Shown here piece after piece: positions 1-9,462 of a stretch of 64,000 nucleotides of DNA; the first letter of the stretch is position 1; each line of letters begins with the position of its first letter. Source of the DNA: Lachnospiraceae bacterium (GTDB taxonomy: Bacteria > Bacillota > Clostridia > Lachnospirales > Lachnospiraceae); assembly GCA_015056765.1 (NCBI GenBank), contig SVFQ01000017.1, forward strand, positions 1 to 64,000, given 5' to 3'. The notes beneath the pieces are model-generated. The model was not told the origin of the DNA and ran no database searches. It worked only from the letters and a program-made list of their open reading frames with translations. Made by a program: the position numbers and the translations under genes.

Positions 1-341
1 GCCACTTCCCGAACTACGTCTCCTTCTCCATTTTTCCACGGGGAAGATTTCACACTATAATCCGTGTAGGCACTAGGCCATAAGCAAAAGCCGTCATGGT
101 GCTTGCAAGTGAGGATCACGCCTTTCATGCCGGCGGCTTTCATCGCTCTGACCCATTGTAGGGCATCCAGCTTCGTAGGATTAAATAACTTCGGGTCTTC
201 CGAGCCGTCTCCCCACTCCCTACCTGTAAAAGTATTGATGGTGAAGTGGAAGAAGCCGATGAACTCCATGTCTTCGTATGCTAATTGTCTTTCTGATGGC
301 GTAACCGCTACCAATCTTTCGTCTAATTCCTGTTTTGTCAT
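1..341 (-). CDS. Alpha-L-fucosidase (GH29), N-terminal part, cut by window edge
   Basis: Only the first 113 codons are present; the gene runs off the left edge, so this is a partial gene and not a broken one. The translated start ([16 protein letters not shown]) leads into a block typical of GH29 alpha-L-fucosidases: a phenylalanine/histidine-rich strand ([11 protein letters not shown]), then an [16 protein letters not shown] segment and a [10 protein letters not shown] segment that build the fucose pocket in this family. There is no signal peptide, so it should release alpha-fucose inside the cell. The start ATG at 341 has an AAGGA site just upstream, beginning in the stop codon of the preceding gene 8 bases away. 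It is the most distal visible gene of the long minus-strand glycan operon. The nucleophile region lies outside the window, so activity cannot be judged. Confidence 0.85.
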   Translation of the reverse strand, partial: MTKQELDERLVAVTPSERQLAYEDMEFIGFFHFTINTFTGREWGDGSEDPKLFNPTKLDALQWVRAMKAAGMKGVILTCKHHDGFCLWPSAYTDYSVKSSPWKNGEGDVVREV

Positions 342-349
342 ATAGTTCC

Positions 350-2173
350 TTATTCCAAGTATAGATTTCGAAGAAGAATCAAATCATCAAAATCCTTTTC
401 TATCATGTCTAAATCCTGATAGGTTTCCGGGTCCGTTTCCCGGTTAGGAAACCTTCTCACATCGCCTGTCTGTAGCAGTAGACACCCTATCGTATCTACC
501 GCATTGTAGAACCTATAAGAATTCTGCAATATCACATTTTCCTCACGGGTTTCCTTTTGCCCACAAGAAATCCTTGCCACAGTAAGCGTATAACTGTAGG
601 TGCTGCAATCCGCCTCCAAATCTACATGAAAGGCTCTTGCATCCTCTAGGGTAAAAAGCGTAATCCACGCAGTGGTGCGAAGCTGCACGCGACCATCCAC
701 CGTGATGCGAAGCCATATGGCTTCTTCCTGCTTTCTGGTGGTCAGTAGTAGCTGAAAATCTTTTCCTTGCAAACTGTCCACTTCCACATCGAAGTGAAGA
801 GATACCTGTTCACTTTTGGAAAAAGGCTGCATCACCTTGGCATAATCCGTAACGGAAGCATTATGTAGCGCAAAGCTTCTACTCCCATCGTGATTTTCCA
901 CAGCGATATGTGCCCCCACAGGTTGATACAAAATCGGGTCCTGTAATCCTTTCCAGGTTTCTCTCTCCCATGCATCCCCTGGCACATGAGCAATCCAAAT
1001 ATCTTCTTTATTCACAGAGTAGGTCAAGTACGTATACCTGCCATCCGGCCTGTCCGTTTCACCCAGCACATCTTCTTCGATGCCTCGCATATACTGAGGG
1101 CCAAAGTCTTTCCAGAAGCCAGCATACCGCATAGGGGGCACTTCTCCGTGGATGAGACGCATCTGCTCAAAGGTGATACCGTCCCTGCTATGAACTGCTG
1201 CCAGTGGATACCTGTGGGTGGACTCCAATGTGGGATCATAGAACAGTAAGTAGTTATCCACACCCACTTTCTCTCCCCAAATCTTTTGTCCACTCATGAC
1301 AAGACTTGGTTCTTTCACCACCGGGCCAAAGGTCCTTCCTCCATCTGTGCTTCTCGCCACAAAGGAGTGCTTCCAAAGGCCGATTACATTTTCATCATCC
1401 AGGTGATAATAGTTAAAAGCCTGATAGGTACCTTTTTCCGGATGCTTTACCGGGATTCTGTCATCAGCATCTCCGTTTTCTTCCGCAAAGCTTTGCATGG
1501 CTAATGGATTTGCCAGCAGTTCCTCTACAGCGTCTATAAACTCTGCATCCTCTGCCTCTGTATAAAGCGGATACTTCAGCAGCGCATCGGTCCAGCCTGC
1601 CTGGTAGTTGGGAAGCAGGAAATAAATCGGTCCCATACTACCATCTATATAAAGCTCTCTTACCACTCTACCAATGCCATAGGTATCCCAGGGCACCATC
1701 CATTTTTCCGGTGCATAGCCATAGAATCCTAAAAGCAGCATCCTGTCATTTTTCGCTCTGTAAAAGCATCTCCGTTGGTGCATGGTGGCCACCATGCCAT
1801 CTGCGTATACATGCTCCACGCCTCTTGCATCCATCAGCCTGCAAGCAGGAATTTCATAGATTGGAAAAGCTTCTGTAAAGTTATCCCAATGCTTTCCATC
1901 GGCAGAAGAAGCCAGTATACTTTTCCCTGCACCTGCATGCTCATCCACCGGATTCAAGAGATACATCACATAGAACTTTCCATGAAAATATGCCAGGTCC
2001 GGCGCATGCTTATAGGTGGAAGTATCTCCGTCAGCCAGTTCCGGATGCTTCCTGTTTGCTCCCACAATCTGATACAGTTCTACCCCAGGTAAGATGGGAA
2101 GCTGACCATGATGATAATCAGTATTTACTTTTTCTTTCCCCACATAATGCGGGTAGTCTTTTTCCCCTTGCAT
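350..2173 (-). CDS. Sialidase-like beta-propeller protein, probable intracellular exo-glycosidase
   Basis: A 607-residue protein without signal peptide or membrane segment. An Asp-box (STDGGRTF, residues 275-282) and repeated strand blocks such as [12 protein letters not shown] (about 62-73) and [10 protein letters not shown] (329-338) indicate a beta-propeller of the sialidase/BNR type or a related five-bladed fold. From about residue 460 a separate beta-sandwich-like domain follows ([19 protein letters not shown]), like the C-terminal lectin-like sandwiches attached to GH32/GH43-type propellers. I cannot identify the full arginine triad of GH33, so a true sialidase is not established; it may be an unassigned family. 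It lies 4 bases downstream of the GH35 gene and 8 bases upstream of GH29, clearly in the same operon, so a role in trimming the same imported oligosaccharide is likely. Confidence 0.6.
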   Translation of the reverse strand: MQGEKDYPHYVGKEKVNTDYHHGQLPILPGVELYQIVGANRKHPELADGDTSTYKHAPDLAYFHGKFYVMYLLNPVDEHAGAGKSILASSADGKHWDNFTEAFPIYEIPACRLMDARGVEHVYADGMVATMHQRRCFYRAKNDRMLLLGFYGYAPEKWMVPWDTYGIGRVVRELYIDGSMGPIYFLLPNYQAGWTDALLKYPLYTEAEDAEFIDAVEELLANPLAMQSFAEENGDADDRIPVKHPEKGTYQAFNYYHLDDENVIGLWKHSFVARSTDGGRTFGPVVKEPSLVMSGQKIWGEKVGVDNYLLFYDPTLESTHRYPLAAVHSRDGITFEQMRLIHGEVPPMRYAGFWKDFGPQYMRGIEEDVLGETDRPDGRYTYLTYSVNKEDIWIAHVPGDAWERETWKGLQDPILYQPVGAHIAVENHDGSRSFALHNASVTDYAKVMQPFSKSEQVSLHFDVEVDSLQGKDFQLLLTTRKQEEAIWLRITVDGRVQLRTTAWITLFTLEDARAFHVDLEADCSTYSYTLTVARISCGQKETREENVILQNSYRFYNAVDTIGCLLLQTGDVRRFPNRETDPETYQDLDMIEKDFDDLILLRNLYLE

Positions 2174-2177
2174 ATTG

Positions 2178-4025
2178 TCAACCTAAGTTATCACAATCTA
2201 AGAAGGCAATTTCAGGTGCTTTGCAGGCATCCGTTTCGAATATCAAAATCTCATTTTCCCCGTGTTTTAAAATAGGAGCTGGTACATATAAAGTCTTTTG
2301 AGGTCCTGCACTGTTGAAGTATCTGCCGAGGCAGAAGCCATTCATCCACACAATCCCTTTTTCAAAACCGGTAGTTTCTATGAATGTGTCTGCACATTCT
2401 TCTATTAGAAGTATGCCACGATAAAAGGTAGGGCGATATCCATCAAGTGCTTTCTTCTTTTCTTCCTTCTCCGATGCGGCTGGTCCTTCTTCCCCGGTCA
2501 CACAAACGCCATCTTCTAGCTTTTTAAATAAACTCTCCAGCTTTTCCAGTCGACACTTATCCACATCTTCCATGCGAATGGGATAGTTTTTCCAATGGTA
2601 ATGATAACGGTTGGCGATGCGAACCCCTTTGGTGATGCCCTTGGCATCTGTGATGTGGCCGCCATAGTTGACACGGCCCATATTTTCTACCAGGATCTGC
2701 ACCTTCCGCTGCTCACCGAAATCTGCAGAAAGTCTCACCGGATCCCAGCGTTTGCCGGTGCTTTCTTTGATGCCGGCAAACTTCCCATCGATGTAGATGA
2801 TGGCTCTATCTGCCAAGCCGTCGATTTCAAAATCCATATCTCCGATGGGACCATCCCACACAGATTCATAGAGGACATAACCGAAGTCCAGCCCCAATTC
2901 TTCAAAAGTCATAGGCTCCACAGAGTCTATCGGTGTACCAAAGACTTCCAAATGAGAAAGTAAATCCACCTGCTCTGTCATCTGCACTTTGCCGTAGGCT
3001 TTCTTCGGTGTATTGCCAACGGTAATAGGAAGCTTTTCTCCTAAAACCTCCTCCATGACGTCATGCACCGCCATGTATTTATCCGTCAAATCCCCGCTTT
3101 CGCTCAGGGGAGCATTATAATCATAACTTGTAATGGTGGGCTCGATATGCTCACCGAAATTTGCTCCATTATGAAGACCAAAGTTGGTGCCTCCGTGGAA
3201 CATATAGAAGTTCACGGAATGACCGCCCTGTAGCATTTCCTTGAATACTTCAGCAGCCTCGCCGCTTTCTCTTTGGTGGTGTTCTTCATACCAATGATCG
3301 AACCATCCATTCCAGTATTCCATACACATGGCAGGCTGATCCGGTCTGAACTTTTTCAAAAGCGCAAAGTTATCTTTGGGATTACTACCAAAATTCACTG
3401 TAGCCAGTCGCCCTTCGATGGTACCTCCGCTTAACATAAAATAACCCGGGCCATCAGAAGTAAACAGCAAACATTCCATTCCCTGTTTTTCATAGATTTC
3501 CTCAACCCGGCGTAAGTATGCTTTGTCATCTCCAAAGCTACCGTATTCATTTTCTATCTGCATGGCAATCACATTGCCGCCATGTTCAATCAGATGCGGT
3601 CTTACCTTCTCAAATAAAACGGTAAGATAGCGCTCTACTTTTTCTATAAAGGCATCATTGTCACAGCGCAGCTGCATGCCCGGAACCTGCATTAACCAGG
3701 AGGGCAAGCCACCCATATCAAATTCCGCACAAATATAAGGGCCGGGACGCAGTATCACATAAAGCCCCAGCTTCTTTGCTGTTTCAATGTATTTTTCTAA
3801 ATCAAGAATTCCGGAGAAATCAAATACTCCTTCTTTTCTTTCGTGGAGATTCCAACATGTCACGGTCTCCACCGTATTAAATCCGCATTGCTTTAATTTC
3901 AGCAAGCGATCTTCCCAGTAACCAGGCACGATTCGAAAGTAGTGCATGGCACCGGATACAATCCGGAAAGGCTCTCCCTTTAGGAGAAAACCTTCCCGAT
4001 TATATTCCAGACTAGACATAATCAT
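2178..4025 (-). CDS. Beta-galactosidase, GH35
   Basis: A 615-residue GH35 enzyme, which removes terminal beta-linked galactose. The N-terminal barrel carries family landmarks: SGAMHYFRI (24-32), NTVETVTCWNLHE (50-62), ILRPGPYICAEF (91-102), the acid/base motif IENEYGSF with Glu150, and the nucleophile region MCMEYWNGWFDHW with Glu226. C-terminal beta-sandwich domains follow, ending with the usual WMNGFCLGRYF block near residue 570. There is no signal peptide, so it is cytoplasmic. ATG codons at 4025 and 4019 are both possible starts. It sits 13 bases after GH130 in the operon. The length is normal for bacterial GH35. The linkage (beta-1,3 or beta-1,4) cannot be read from the sequence. Confidence 0.93.
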   Translation of the reverse strand: MIMSSLEYNREGFLLKGEPFRIVSGAMHYFRIVPGYWEDRLLKLKQCGFNTVETVTCWNLHERKEGVFDFSGILDLEKYIETAKKLGLYVILRPGPYICAEFDMGGLPSWLMQVPGMQLRCDNDAFIEKVERYLTVLFEKVRPHLIEHGGNVIAMQIENEYGSFGDDKAYLRRVEEIYEKQGMECLLFTSDGPGYFMLSGGTIEGRLATVNFGSNPKDNFALLKKFRPDQPAMCMEYWNGWFDHWYEEHHQRESGEAAEVFKEMLQGGHSVNFYMFHGGTNFGLHNGANFGEHIEPTITSYDYNAPLSESGDLTDKYMAVHDVMEEVLGEKLPITVGNTPKKAYGKVQMTEQVDLLSHLEVFGTPIDSVEPMTFEELGLDFGYVLYESVWDGPIGDMDFEIDGLADRAIIYIDGKFAGIKESTGKRWDPVRLSADFGEQRKVQILVENMGRVNYGGHITDAKGITKGVRIANRYHYHWKNYPIRMEDVDKCRLEKLESLFKKLEDGVCVTGEEGPAASEKEEKKKALDGYRPTFYRGILLIEECADTFIETTGFEKGIVWMNGFCLGRYFNSAGPQKTLYVPAPILKHGENEILIFETDACKAPEIAFLDCDNLG

Positions 4026-4038
4026 TCCTCTAAATGAA

Positions 4039-5040
4039 TTATTTGCGATTCATTAAGTCGTGTTCCTTCATCCAGGAAAGAAGCGTATCTACAGTGGTAA
4101 ATGCCAAACCTGTTACAGTATCTGCACAACCATAGTAAATTGCGATTCTACCTGTGTCTGCATCAGTCAGTGCAGCGCAAGGGAATACTACGTTTGGTAC
4201 ATCTCCTGTTAACTCATAGATTTCTCTAGGAGCTAAGATGTAGAACTGAGATCTGTGAAGTACTTTCCAAGGCTCATCTTTGTCTAGGAGAGCACAGCCC
4301 ATACGATATACGAAACCATTACAAGTATTCAATACACCATGATAAATCAGAAGCCATCCCTCATCTGTTTCGATAGGGCAAGGTCCTGGGCCGATTTTGG
4401 TAGCCTGCCATGCGCTGGCATCTCCAGGATAGGTACCCATGACATAACGATGATGTCCCCAGTATTCCAAATCCGGACTCTGGGAATAGAAAATATCACC
4501 AAAAGGTGTGTGGCCTGTATCACTAGGACGGCTCAGCATTGCATATTTGCCGTTTACTTTGCGAGGGAACAGCACACCGTTTCTGTTATATGGCAGGAAT
4601 GCATTCTCAAGCTGTACAAAAGTCTTGAAATCATAGGTATAGGCAATACCGATAGTTGGTCCATGGTAACCATTGCACCATGTCACATAGTAGCGGTCTT
4701 CAATCCATACTACACGTGGATCGTAGCGGTACTCTCTCTTTGCCACTTCTCCATCTTCGCACTGGAACTGAATAGGCTCATGATTGATTTCCCAGTGGAT
4801 ACCGTCTTTACTGAATCCGGCAAAGATGTCCATGCTGATTGCCAGGGAATCACAGCGGAATACGCCTGCAAATCCATCTTCAAAAGGAACTACCGCACTG
4901 TTGAAAATACTGTTGGAGGTAGGAATCTCATTTCTACCAATAATAGGATTTTCAGAGTATCTCCAAACAGGGCCCTGCTCTCCTGCAGGTCTTTCCTGCC
5001 AGGGAATATTGGGAAGTCCTTTTCCAATTATTTTACTCAT
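4039..5040 (-). CDS. GH130 beta-mannoside phosphorylase
   Basis: A 333-residue protein of the GH130 five-bladed propeller family, which cleaves beta-mannosides with inorganic phosphate and yields mannose 1-phosphate. Visible hallmarks are [18 protein letters not shown] with the probable catalytic Asp107, [20 protein letters not shown] (154-173), a [15 protein letters not shown] block and GWLLIYHGV. The short length without an N-terminal extension and the residues around DPRVV resemble the group that includes mannosyl-GlcNAc phosphorylases of N-glycan pathways, though manno-oligosaccharide phosphorylases are also possible; this choice is inference. There is no signal peptide. The gene follows the last permease gene by 41 bases and heads the enzyme part of the operon. 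Phosphorolysis would save ATP during catabolism. Confidence 0.9.
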   Translation of the reverse strand: MSKIIGKGLPNIPWQERPAGEQGPVWRYSENPIIGRNEIPTSNSIFNSAVVPFEDGFAGVFRCDSLAISMDIFAGFSKDGIHWEINHEPIQFQCEDGEVAKREYRYDPRVVWIEDRYYVTWCNGYHGPTIGIAYTYDFKTFVQLENAFLPYNRNGVLFPRKVNGKYAMLSRPSDTGHTPFGDIFYSQSPDLEYWGHHRYVMGTYPGDASAWQATKIGPGPCPIETDEGWLLIYHGVLNTCNGFVYRMGCALLDKDEPWKVLHRSQFYILAPREIYELTGDVPNVVFPCAALTDADTGRIAIYYGCADTVTGLAFTTVDTLLSWMKEHDLMNRK

Positions 5041-5081
5041 ATTACTTTCTCCTTACCCAAAGTTTCTTATACTAATACTAA

Positions 5082-6071
5082 TTAATCTCCGCCAAGGCCG
5101 CTTCGTTCTACGCCTTGTACAAATCGTTTCTGAACAAACATGTACATAATCAAGAGCGGTAAAATCGTCAGGAATGCACATGCGGATGCAACTGCTGTCT
5201 GTACATATGGGGATTCATACTCCACTACGTACTTGCTTGGAACATATTTCTCAATGTCCATAATCGCCCAGCGCATGTTGTTTTGAATCTGCACCATACG
5301 CAATGGCAGTTGTAACTTATTAGAACTAAGCAGGGATACATAGTAGGTATCCGCATAGTTCCATACGAAGCTCAGAACTCCAACTGTCAACAGGGATGAA
5401 GAAATACCCGGTAAAACAATTCGGAAAAATGTCTTTAAAAATCCTGCCCCGTCCACGTAAGCTGCTTCTTCGATGGAAATCGGGAACTGTCTAAAGCTCT
5501 GTCTTAAAATGTAAATATACAAACCGCCTTTTACACCCATACCGGTAGCTGCCAAAATGTAGATTGCCACAGGTGAACCGATGAGGTTGATAGGGTTTCC
5601 CGTAATCGTCTGTACGATATGGAAGATATCAAAGTTGCGGAATGTAATGTACTGTGCCAGCATAACGGACTGAGGTGGCACAATGATGGTAAATACCACG
5701 ATGCCAAACAGTAAGTTACTACCTTTGAATTTGAGTCTTGCAAAGGAGTATGCCGCAAGGGCTGCGCACAAAGTCTGTAAAAACGCCAGCACTGCCGTGT
5801 TACCAAGGCTGTATAAAAGGCCTTTCCAATAGTCCAGAATCAGAAATGCTTCTGAGAAAGACTGCAGGGATACAGCGGAAGGAATCCACACAGAGTTTTT
5901 TAGTCCTAAAGCATTCTGCGCTGTCAGGGCCTCCTTCAAGGTGCTGAAGATTGGTGTCAAAATCACAAATCCCAAAGAAATGAGAATTGCATATCTTAAG
6001 AATCCCAACAGGAATCCTAAAACTTTTTTGCGAATCGCATAGGGGCTTACATTTTTGTATTTATTTATCAT
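5082..6071 (-). CDS. CUT1 sugar ABC permease (MalG type), permease D of module 1
   Basis: A 329-residue inner-membrane permease with about six transmembrane segments. The cytoplasmic ATPase-docking loop is present as EEAAYVDGAGFLKTFFRIVLP-like sequence near residue 200. A tail of about 25 charged residues precedes the first membrane segment. It overlaps the preceding permease gene by 11 bases, suggesting translational coupling of a heterodimer. Its best match within the window is the permease at 38803-39813, the same position in the paralogous module. No ATPase gene is present nearby, so a shared MsmX/UgpC-type ATPase encoded elsewhere is expected. The substrate cannot be read directly; the downstream enzymes suggest a mannose/galactose/fucose-containing oligosaccharide. 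Confidence 0.93.
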   Translation of the reverse strand: MINKYKNVSPYAIRKKVLGFLLGFLRYAILISLGFVILTPIFSTLKEALTAQNALGLKNSVWIPSAVSLQSFSEAFLILDYWKGLLYSLGNTAVLAFLQTLCAALAAYSFARLKFKGSNLLFGIVVFTIIVPPQSVMLAQYITFRNFDIFHIVQTITGNPINLIGSPVAIYILAATGMGVKGGLYIYILRQSFRQFPISIEEAAYVDGAGFLKTFFRIVLPGISSSLLTVGVLSFVWNYADTYYVSLLSSNKLQLPLRMVQIQNNMRWAIMDIEKYVPSKYVVEYESPYVQTAVASACAFLTILPLLIMYMFVQKRFVQGVERSGLGGD

Positions 6072-6939
6072 AGTAGAACACCCCTTTCGATACGATAGCT
6101 GACAGTACCAGGATGACGAAGATACTTACCAGGAAGTACACTGCACTCATAGCAGCGCCAAGGCCGTACTGTGCATTGGTAAAGGTAGTGGTACTAATCA
6201 TCTGGGAGATGTCTGCTCTGGCAAAGCTATCTGCCAGGGAGTAAATCATACATACCAGGATCATTGGAGAGATCATAGGCAGTGTGATTTTACAGAAGCA
6301 TTCAAACTGACTACAGCCCTCGATTTTTGCCACTTCATACAGGGATGGGGAGATGCTCTGAAGTCCGGATAGGAAAATCAGCATCTGCACACCTGCTGTG
6401 GTAATGACATCAAAGATATCATTGACGAATACCATAATGTAGTTGATGAATACGCTGGGGATTCCGCTACTATTCAGGATATTGGTTACCCCGGCTGTAT
6501 TGACAAAAGATTCGGATGCTTCTTTTGCTAATGTGATATCCGCTAATTCCAGCTTGGTGATTCCCGTAGCCAAGATAATGGGCACGAAGAAAATCAGGCG
6601 GAAAAAGCCTTTTCCCTTGTACTCTCCATTTAGCAGCATAGCCACAAACAAAGAGACAAAGATTTGGATTGGTACGTTGCGTAAGGTCTCCGTCAACGCA
6701 GCCAATAATTTTTGATTAAATGCAGGATCTACGCGTAATGCATATTTGTAATTGCCAAGTCCTGTGAATTTGTAACTAAATCCTCCGGTAGCCAGTTCCA
6801 TCTCAAAAAAGGAATAATAGAAGGTTCTGACTAAAGGTCCCAGGAAGAATACTAAGATTCCGATTGCCCAGGGAAGCAGGAACAGGATGCCCCAGAAGGA
6901 TCGTTTCTGCGCATAGGTCATTTTCTTTTTTTCCTTCAT
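6061..6939 (-). CDS. CUT1 sugar ABC permease (MalF type), permease C of module 1
   Basis: A 292-residue permease with about six transmembrane segments and an ATPase-docking loop starting YEVAKIEGCSQFECFCKITLP near residue 200. The N-terminus (QKRSFWGILFLLPW) resembles its counterpart at 39806-40714, and both share the RVDPxxN segment after the first periplasmic loop and the GCxxxExxxKIT variant of the docking loop. It is 10 bases downstream of the DUF5696-like gene and overlaps the next permease by 11 bases. It presumably pairs with the permease at 5082-6071 as one complete channel, the second channel of this operon. Confidence 0.93.
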   Translation of the reverse strand: MKEKKKMTYAQKRSFWGILFLLPWAIGILVFFLGPLVRTFYYSFFEMELATGGFSYKFTGLGNYKYALRVDPAFNQKLLAALTETLRNVPIQIFVSLFVAMLLNGEYKGKGFFRLIFFVPIILATGITKLELADITLAKEASESFVNTAGVTNILNSSGIPSVFINYIMVFVNDIFDVITTAGVQMLIFLSGLQSISPSLYEVAKIEGCSQFECFCKITLPMISPMILVCMIYSLADSFARADISQMISTTTFTNAQYGLGAAMSAVYFLVSIFVILVLSAIVSKGVFYYDK

Positions 6940-6949
6940 TGGCTCCTCC

Positions 6950-9445
6950 TTACTTCATTAGATAATCATGTGCCGGAACGGTTACGCCGGCAATCTCTGC
7001 ATCTTCATCTCCATAATTCAGATATACCTTTACGCCGTTGTCATAAGTGACAATACGATGTAAGTTATCTCTGTTTTCGATTTCATGGTTTACGATGCTG
7101 GCACCTTTTACCTTTTCGTAGTAGGTGCTGTATTTCTCATAGCAGGTGGCGATACTGTCTTTCCACAGGTCGTATTCTGCGAAGAATACATTCTCCTGCG
7201 TAGTCTCGTTCAGTACAGAAGTATCTCCTGCCATCAATCTAAAGTTCAGCGCACTTCCGGATTCGATGGCTTTCATATAGGAATCTCCCAAAGCCTCTAA
7301 ATCACGGTTGATATAAGCACTGCCATAGACTTTGTGACCGCTTAAGACCATTTGGGTAAATGGCACCCAAGCATCTAAGACTTTCATCTGGCTGTTATCC
7401 AATGGCAGGTCACTGATGATGTCTGCATCTTTATAAGCCGTCACTGCCGGATTGGAAAGCATCAGATTATAGTCTGTAGACAGCTTCTCCAGTCCCGCTG
7501 CATACTCCGTCATAGCCGTTGTAGTTGAGATGTTTGCTTTATTCCGATAATCTCCCTGGAAGAAGGTGTAGAAATCGGAACTTGCCAAATTGTCTATACC
7601 AAGCTTTCCATAAGACTGATCAAACTTTCCAATATAGCTTTGCAGATAAGTAGGTGCTATATAGTAAGTTTTGTATGGGTCATCTTTCTTTGGCTCTCTT
7701 TTTACCAAGTCGAAGCGATTGCGGATTGCCAAGCTTCCTGCCAAAGTGTAGGAGCGCTCTTTCTTGGAAAGATGTTTTGCTGTGCAAGCTGTCTGCAACT
7801 GCACAGATGGGAAAATCTGTGCACCTGTCTCCTGTGCTGTCTTCTGCAGACTCTGTAAACCTTTCTTACCGCCTAACACAGAAGAAACTTTCACAGATTC
7901 TACTGCTCTTTGATTCAGGCCTCCGTTTACCATACCTTCGTATTTGGCCAGTACATTACCGGCGCCTTCTGCAGATAAATCTTTCAGAATCTCTTCTGCC
8001 TGTGCGAAGGTAGTTAGTGCCACAGAGCTCTGATAAGGAACACCAAGGAAGTATTTTTCTTTATCTACTTCGCCTAGGAAATCCACAAAGAGTGGTGCTT
8101 TTTCCGGTGCCTCCAGTTTCTGCAACACGCCCTGATCTACCAGGTATTTCTGGTAGGACTTAGCCATACCACTGTAGTTTGCATCATCCCCTGTCAGGAA
8201 TTTATAACGAAGTCTGATATCTCCTGTGTAGAAATCCGTAGGCACTTTATTCAAAGTAAAGTTATTGGTGGATCCTACGTAAGAAGATAAGGTCTGTTCT
8301 TTGCGTATATAAAAGCTTAAAGATGCTCTGGCATAATCGATTCCGCTAAAGTAGCCTTTCATGTAGGTATTAAGTTCTGCGATTTCTGCGCCGCTTTCGA
8401 TAATACCCAGAGTAGCCATGTCGCCGGATTTCATACCGTAAACCGGAAGCATCATGGAAGTAGGACTTGCATCATATACTTCCGTGTCTGCCAGCACATC
8501 TCCTCCATAATAGAAGGAAGTGTATCGATACTCTGCTAACTTGTCATTATCCAGATACAGGAGAGCACCACTTCCATCCGGTACGAATAGATAACCATCC
8601 TTTTCGTTGGAGGACATGAAATAAGGCAGTACATCCAAAGATCTCATAGGAAAATCTTCATTGGATGTAAGATACTGGGTAGGGATATTCACTACCAGGT
8701 CCCCATTATCCAAAGTGTATTCCACCACCATATGAATGGTCTGTGTACTTGGTAGTTCGTCTAACTTGTCATACTCTGTACAATCCGCTTCCAATTCTTC
8801 GTAGGTATAATGACCAACTTCGTAGAAAAGGTTATACAGTTCCGGTGCTGCCTTACCGGAAAGAGGATTATCCTTGCCTTTCTTTCTGGCAAGTACGCCG
8901 CTCTTTGTTTTACGATACTGTTTCATAACAGTCTTTTGCTGTTTTTCATCGCAGTACTGCAAAACCAAATCTTGTAATCTCTCCGGCGTAATATACGCAG
9001 GGAAGTTTTTATAAGATACGGAATCCGATCCGAGACTATAGACGAATCGTACGCCGTTATCCATTTTTTCGTAGGTTACGGATTCATTTTCAAATCCGTA
9101 GCTGTGGGTATCCATAGAGGTGTAACTGGTGTACTTCTTGGAGTCTTTTCCATCGAAGTAGTAAGCCACTACATCCGACAATGCTGTAGTATCTTTCAGG
9201 TCTGTTTCTGCCTTTGTGGTATCTAAGTACTCTCCCGTCTTTGTATTTTCCCAACGAAGATTTCCCGTGGTAGGCAGAAGCTCTAATTTCATATCGCCGC
9301 TTTCTGCCACCGTCACATATTTCTTTCCGGAGAAATCAGACTCTGCTTTGCCTTCGTAGGCCTGGGTGGTTTTCTGCTCCACCGCGCCGCATCCGGTCAA
9401 AAGAAGGGCAAGGCTCATCAGCAAAAGTATTTTTTTATGTTTCAT
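6950..9445 (-). CDS. DUF5696-like surface lipoprotein, glycosidase-like architecture
   Basis: An 831-residue lipoprotein: signal peptide with lipobox LLLTGC, lipidated Cys19. Residues about 45-300 look like an N-terminal beta-sandwich (MKLELLPTTGNLRWENTKTG), ending in DGYLFVPDGSGALLYLDN (283-300). A mixed alpha/beta stretch from about 450 to 770 contains a conserved NGGLNQ motif (507-512) and a SSDFYTFFQG block, and the end is a small beta domain (NGVKVYLNYGD). Sandwich, barrel-like centre and small beta domain resemble the three-domain layout of several glycoside hydrolase families, but I cannot name catalytic residues. It matches my recollection of DUF5696 proteins, which occur beside Yip1-domain proteins and sugar permeases in Paenibacillus and Lachnospiraceae. 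The paralogue at 40727-43330 shares PxGxGA, NGGxNQ and SSDFY. Function unknown; surface binding or trimming of glycan is inference. Confidence 0.75.
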   Translation of the reverse strand: MKHKKILLLMSLALLLTGCGAVEQKTTQAYEGKAESDFSGKKYVTVAESGDMKLELLPTTGNLRWENTKTGEYLDTTKAETDLKDTTALSDVVAYYFDGKDSKKYTSYTSMDTHSYGFENESVTYEKMDNGVRFVYSLGSDSVSYKNFPAYITPERLQDLVLQYCDEKQQKTVMKQYRKTKSGVLARKKGKDNPLSGKAAPELYNLFYEVGHYTYEELEADCTEYDKLDELPSTQTIHMVVEYTLDNGDLVVNIPTQYLTSNEDFPMRSLDVLPYFMSSNEKDGYLFVPDGSGALLYLDNDKLAEYRYTSFYYGGDVLADTEVYDASPTSMMLPVYGMKSGDMATLGIIESGAEIAELNTYMKGYFSGIDYARASLSFYIRKEQTLSSYVGSTNNFTLNKVPTDFYTGDIRLRYKFLTGDDANYSGMAKSYQKYLVDQGVLQKLEAPEKAPLFVDFLGEVDKEKYFLGVPYQSSVALTTFAQAEEILKDLSAEGAGNVLAKYEGMVNGGLNQRAVESVKVSSVLGGKKGLQSLQKTAQETGAQIFPSVQLQTACTAKHLSKKERSYTLAGSLAIRNRFDLVKREPKKDDPYKTYYIAPTYLQSYIGKFDQSYGKLGIDNLASSDFYTFFQGDYRNKANISTTTAMTEYAAGLEKLSTDYNLMLSNPAVTAYKDADIISDLPLDNSQMKVLDAWVPFTQMVLSGHKVYGSAYINRDLEALGDSYMKAIESGSALNFRLMAGDTSVLNETTQENVFFAEYDLWKDSIATCYEKYSTYYEKVKGASIVNHEIENRDNLHRIVTYDNGVKVYLNYGDEDAEIAGVTVPAHDYLMK

Positions 9446-9462
9446 GGATAGCCCTCCTTTCT

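Noticed and set aside
1-341. The short GH29 reading frame as a pseudogene.
   Set aside because: It is open to the edge of the window with normal start signals, so truncation is due to the window.
4339-5085. A 248-codon open frame on the plus strand opposite the GH130 gene.
   Set aside because: No recognisable family, no ribosome site, and it lies fully antisense to a well-supported enzyme gene.
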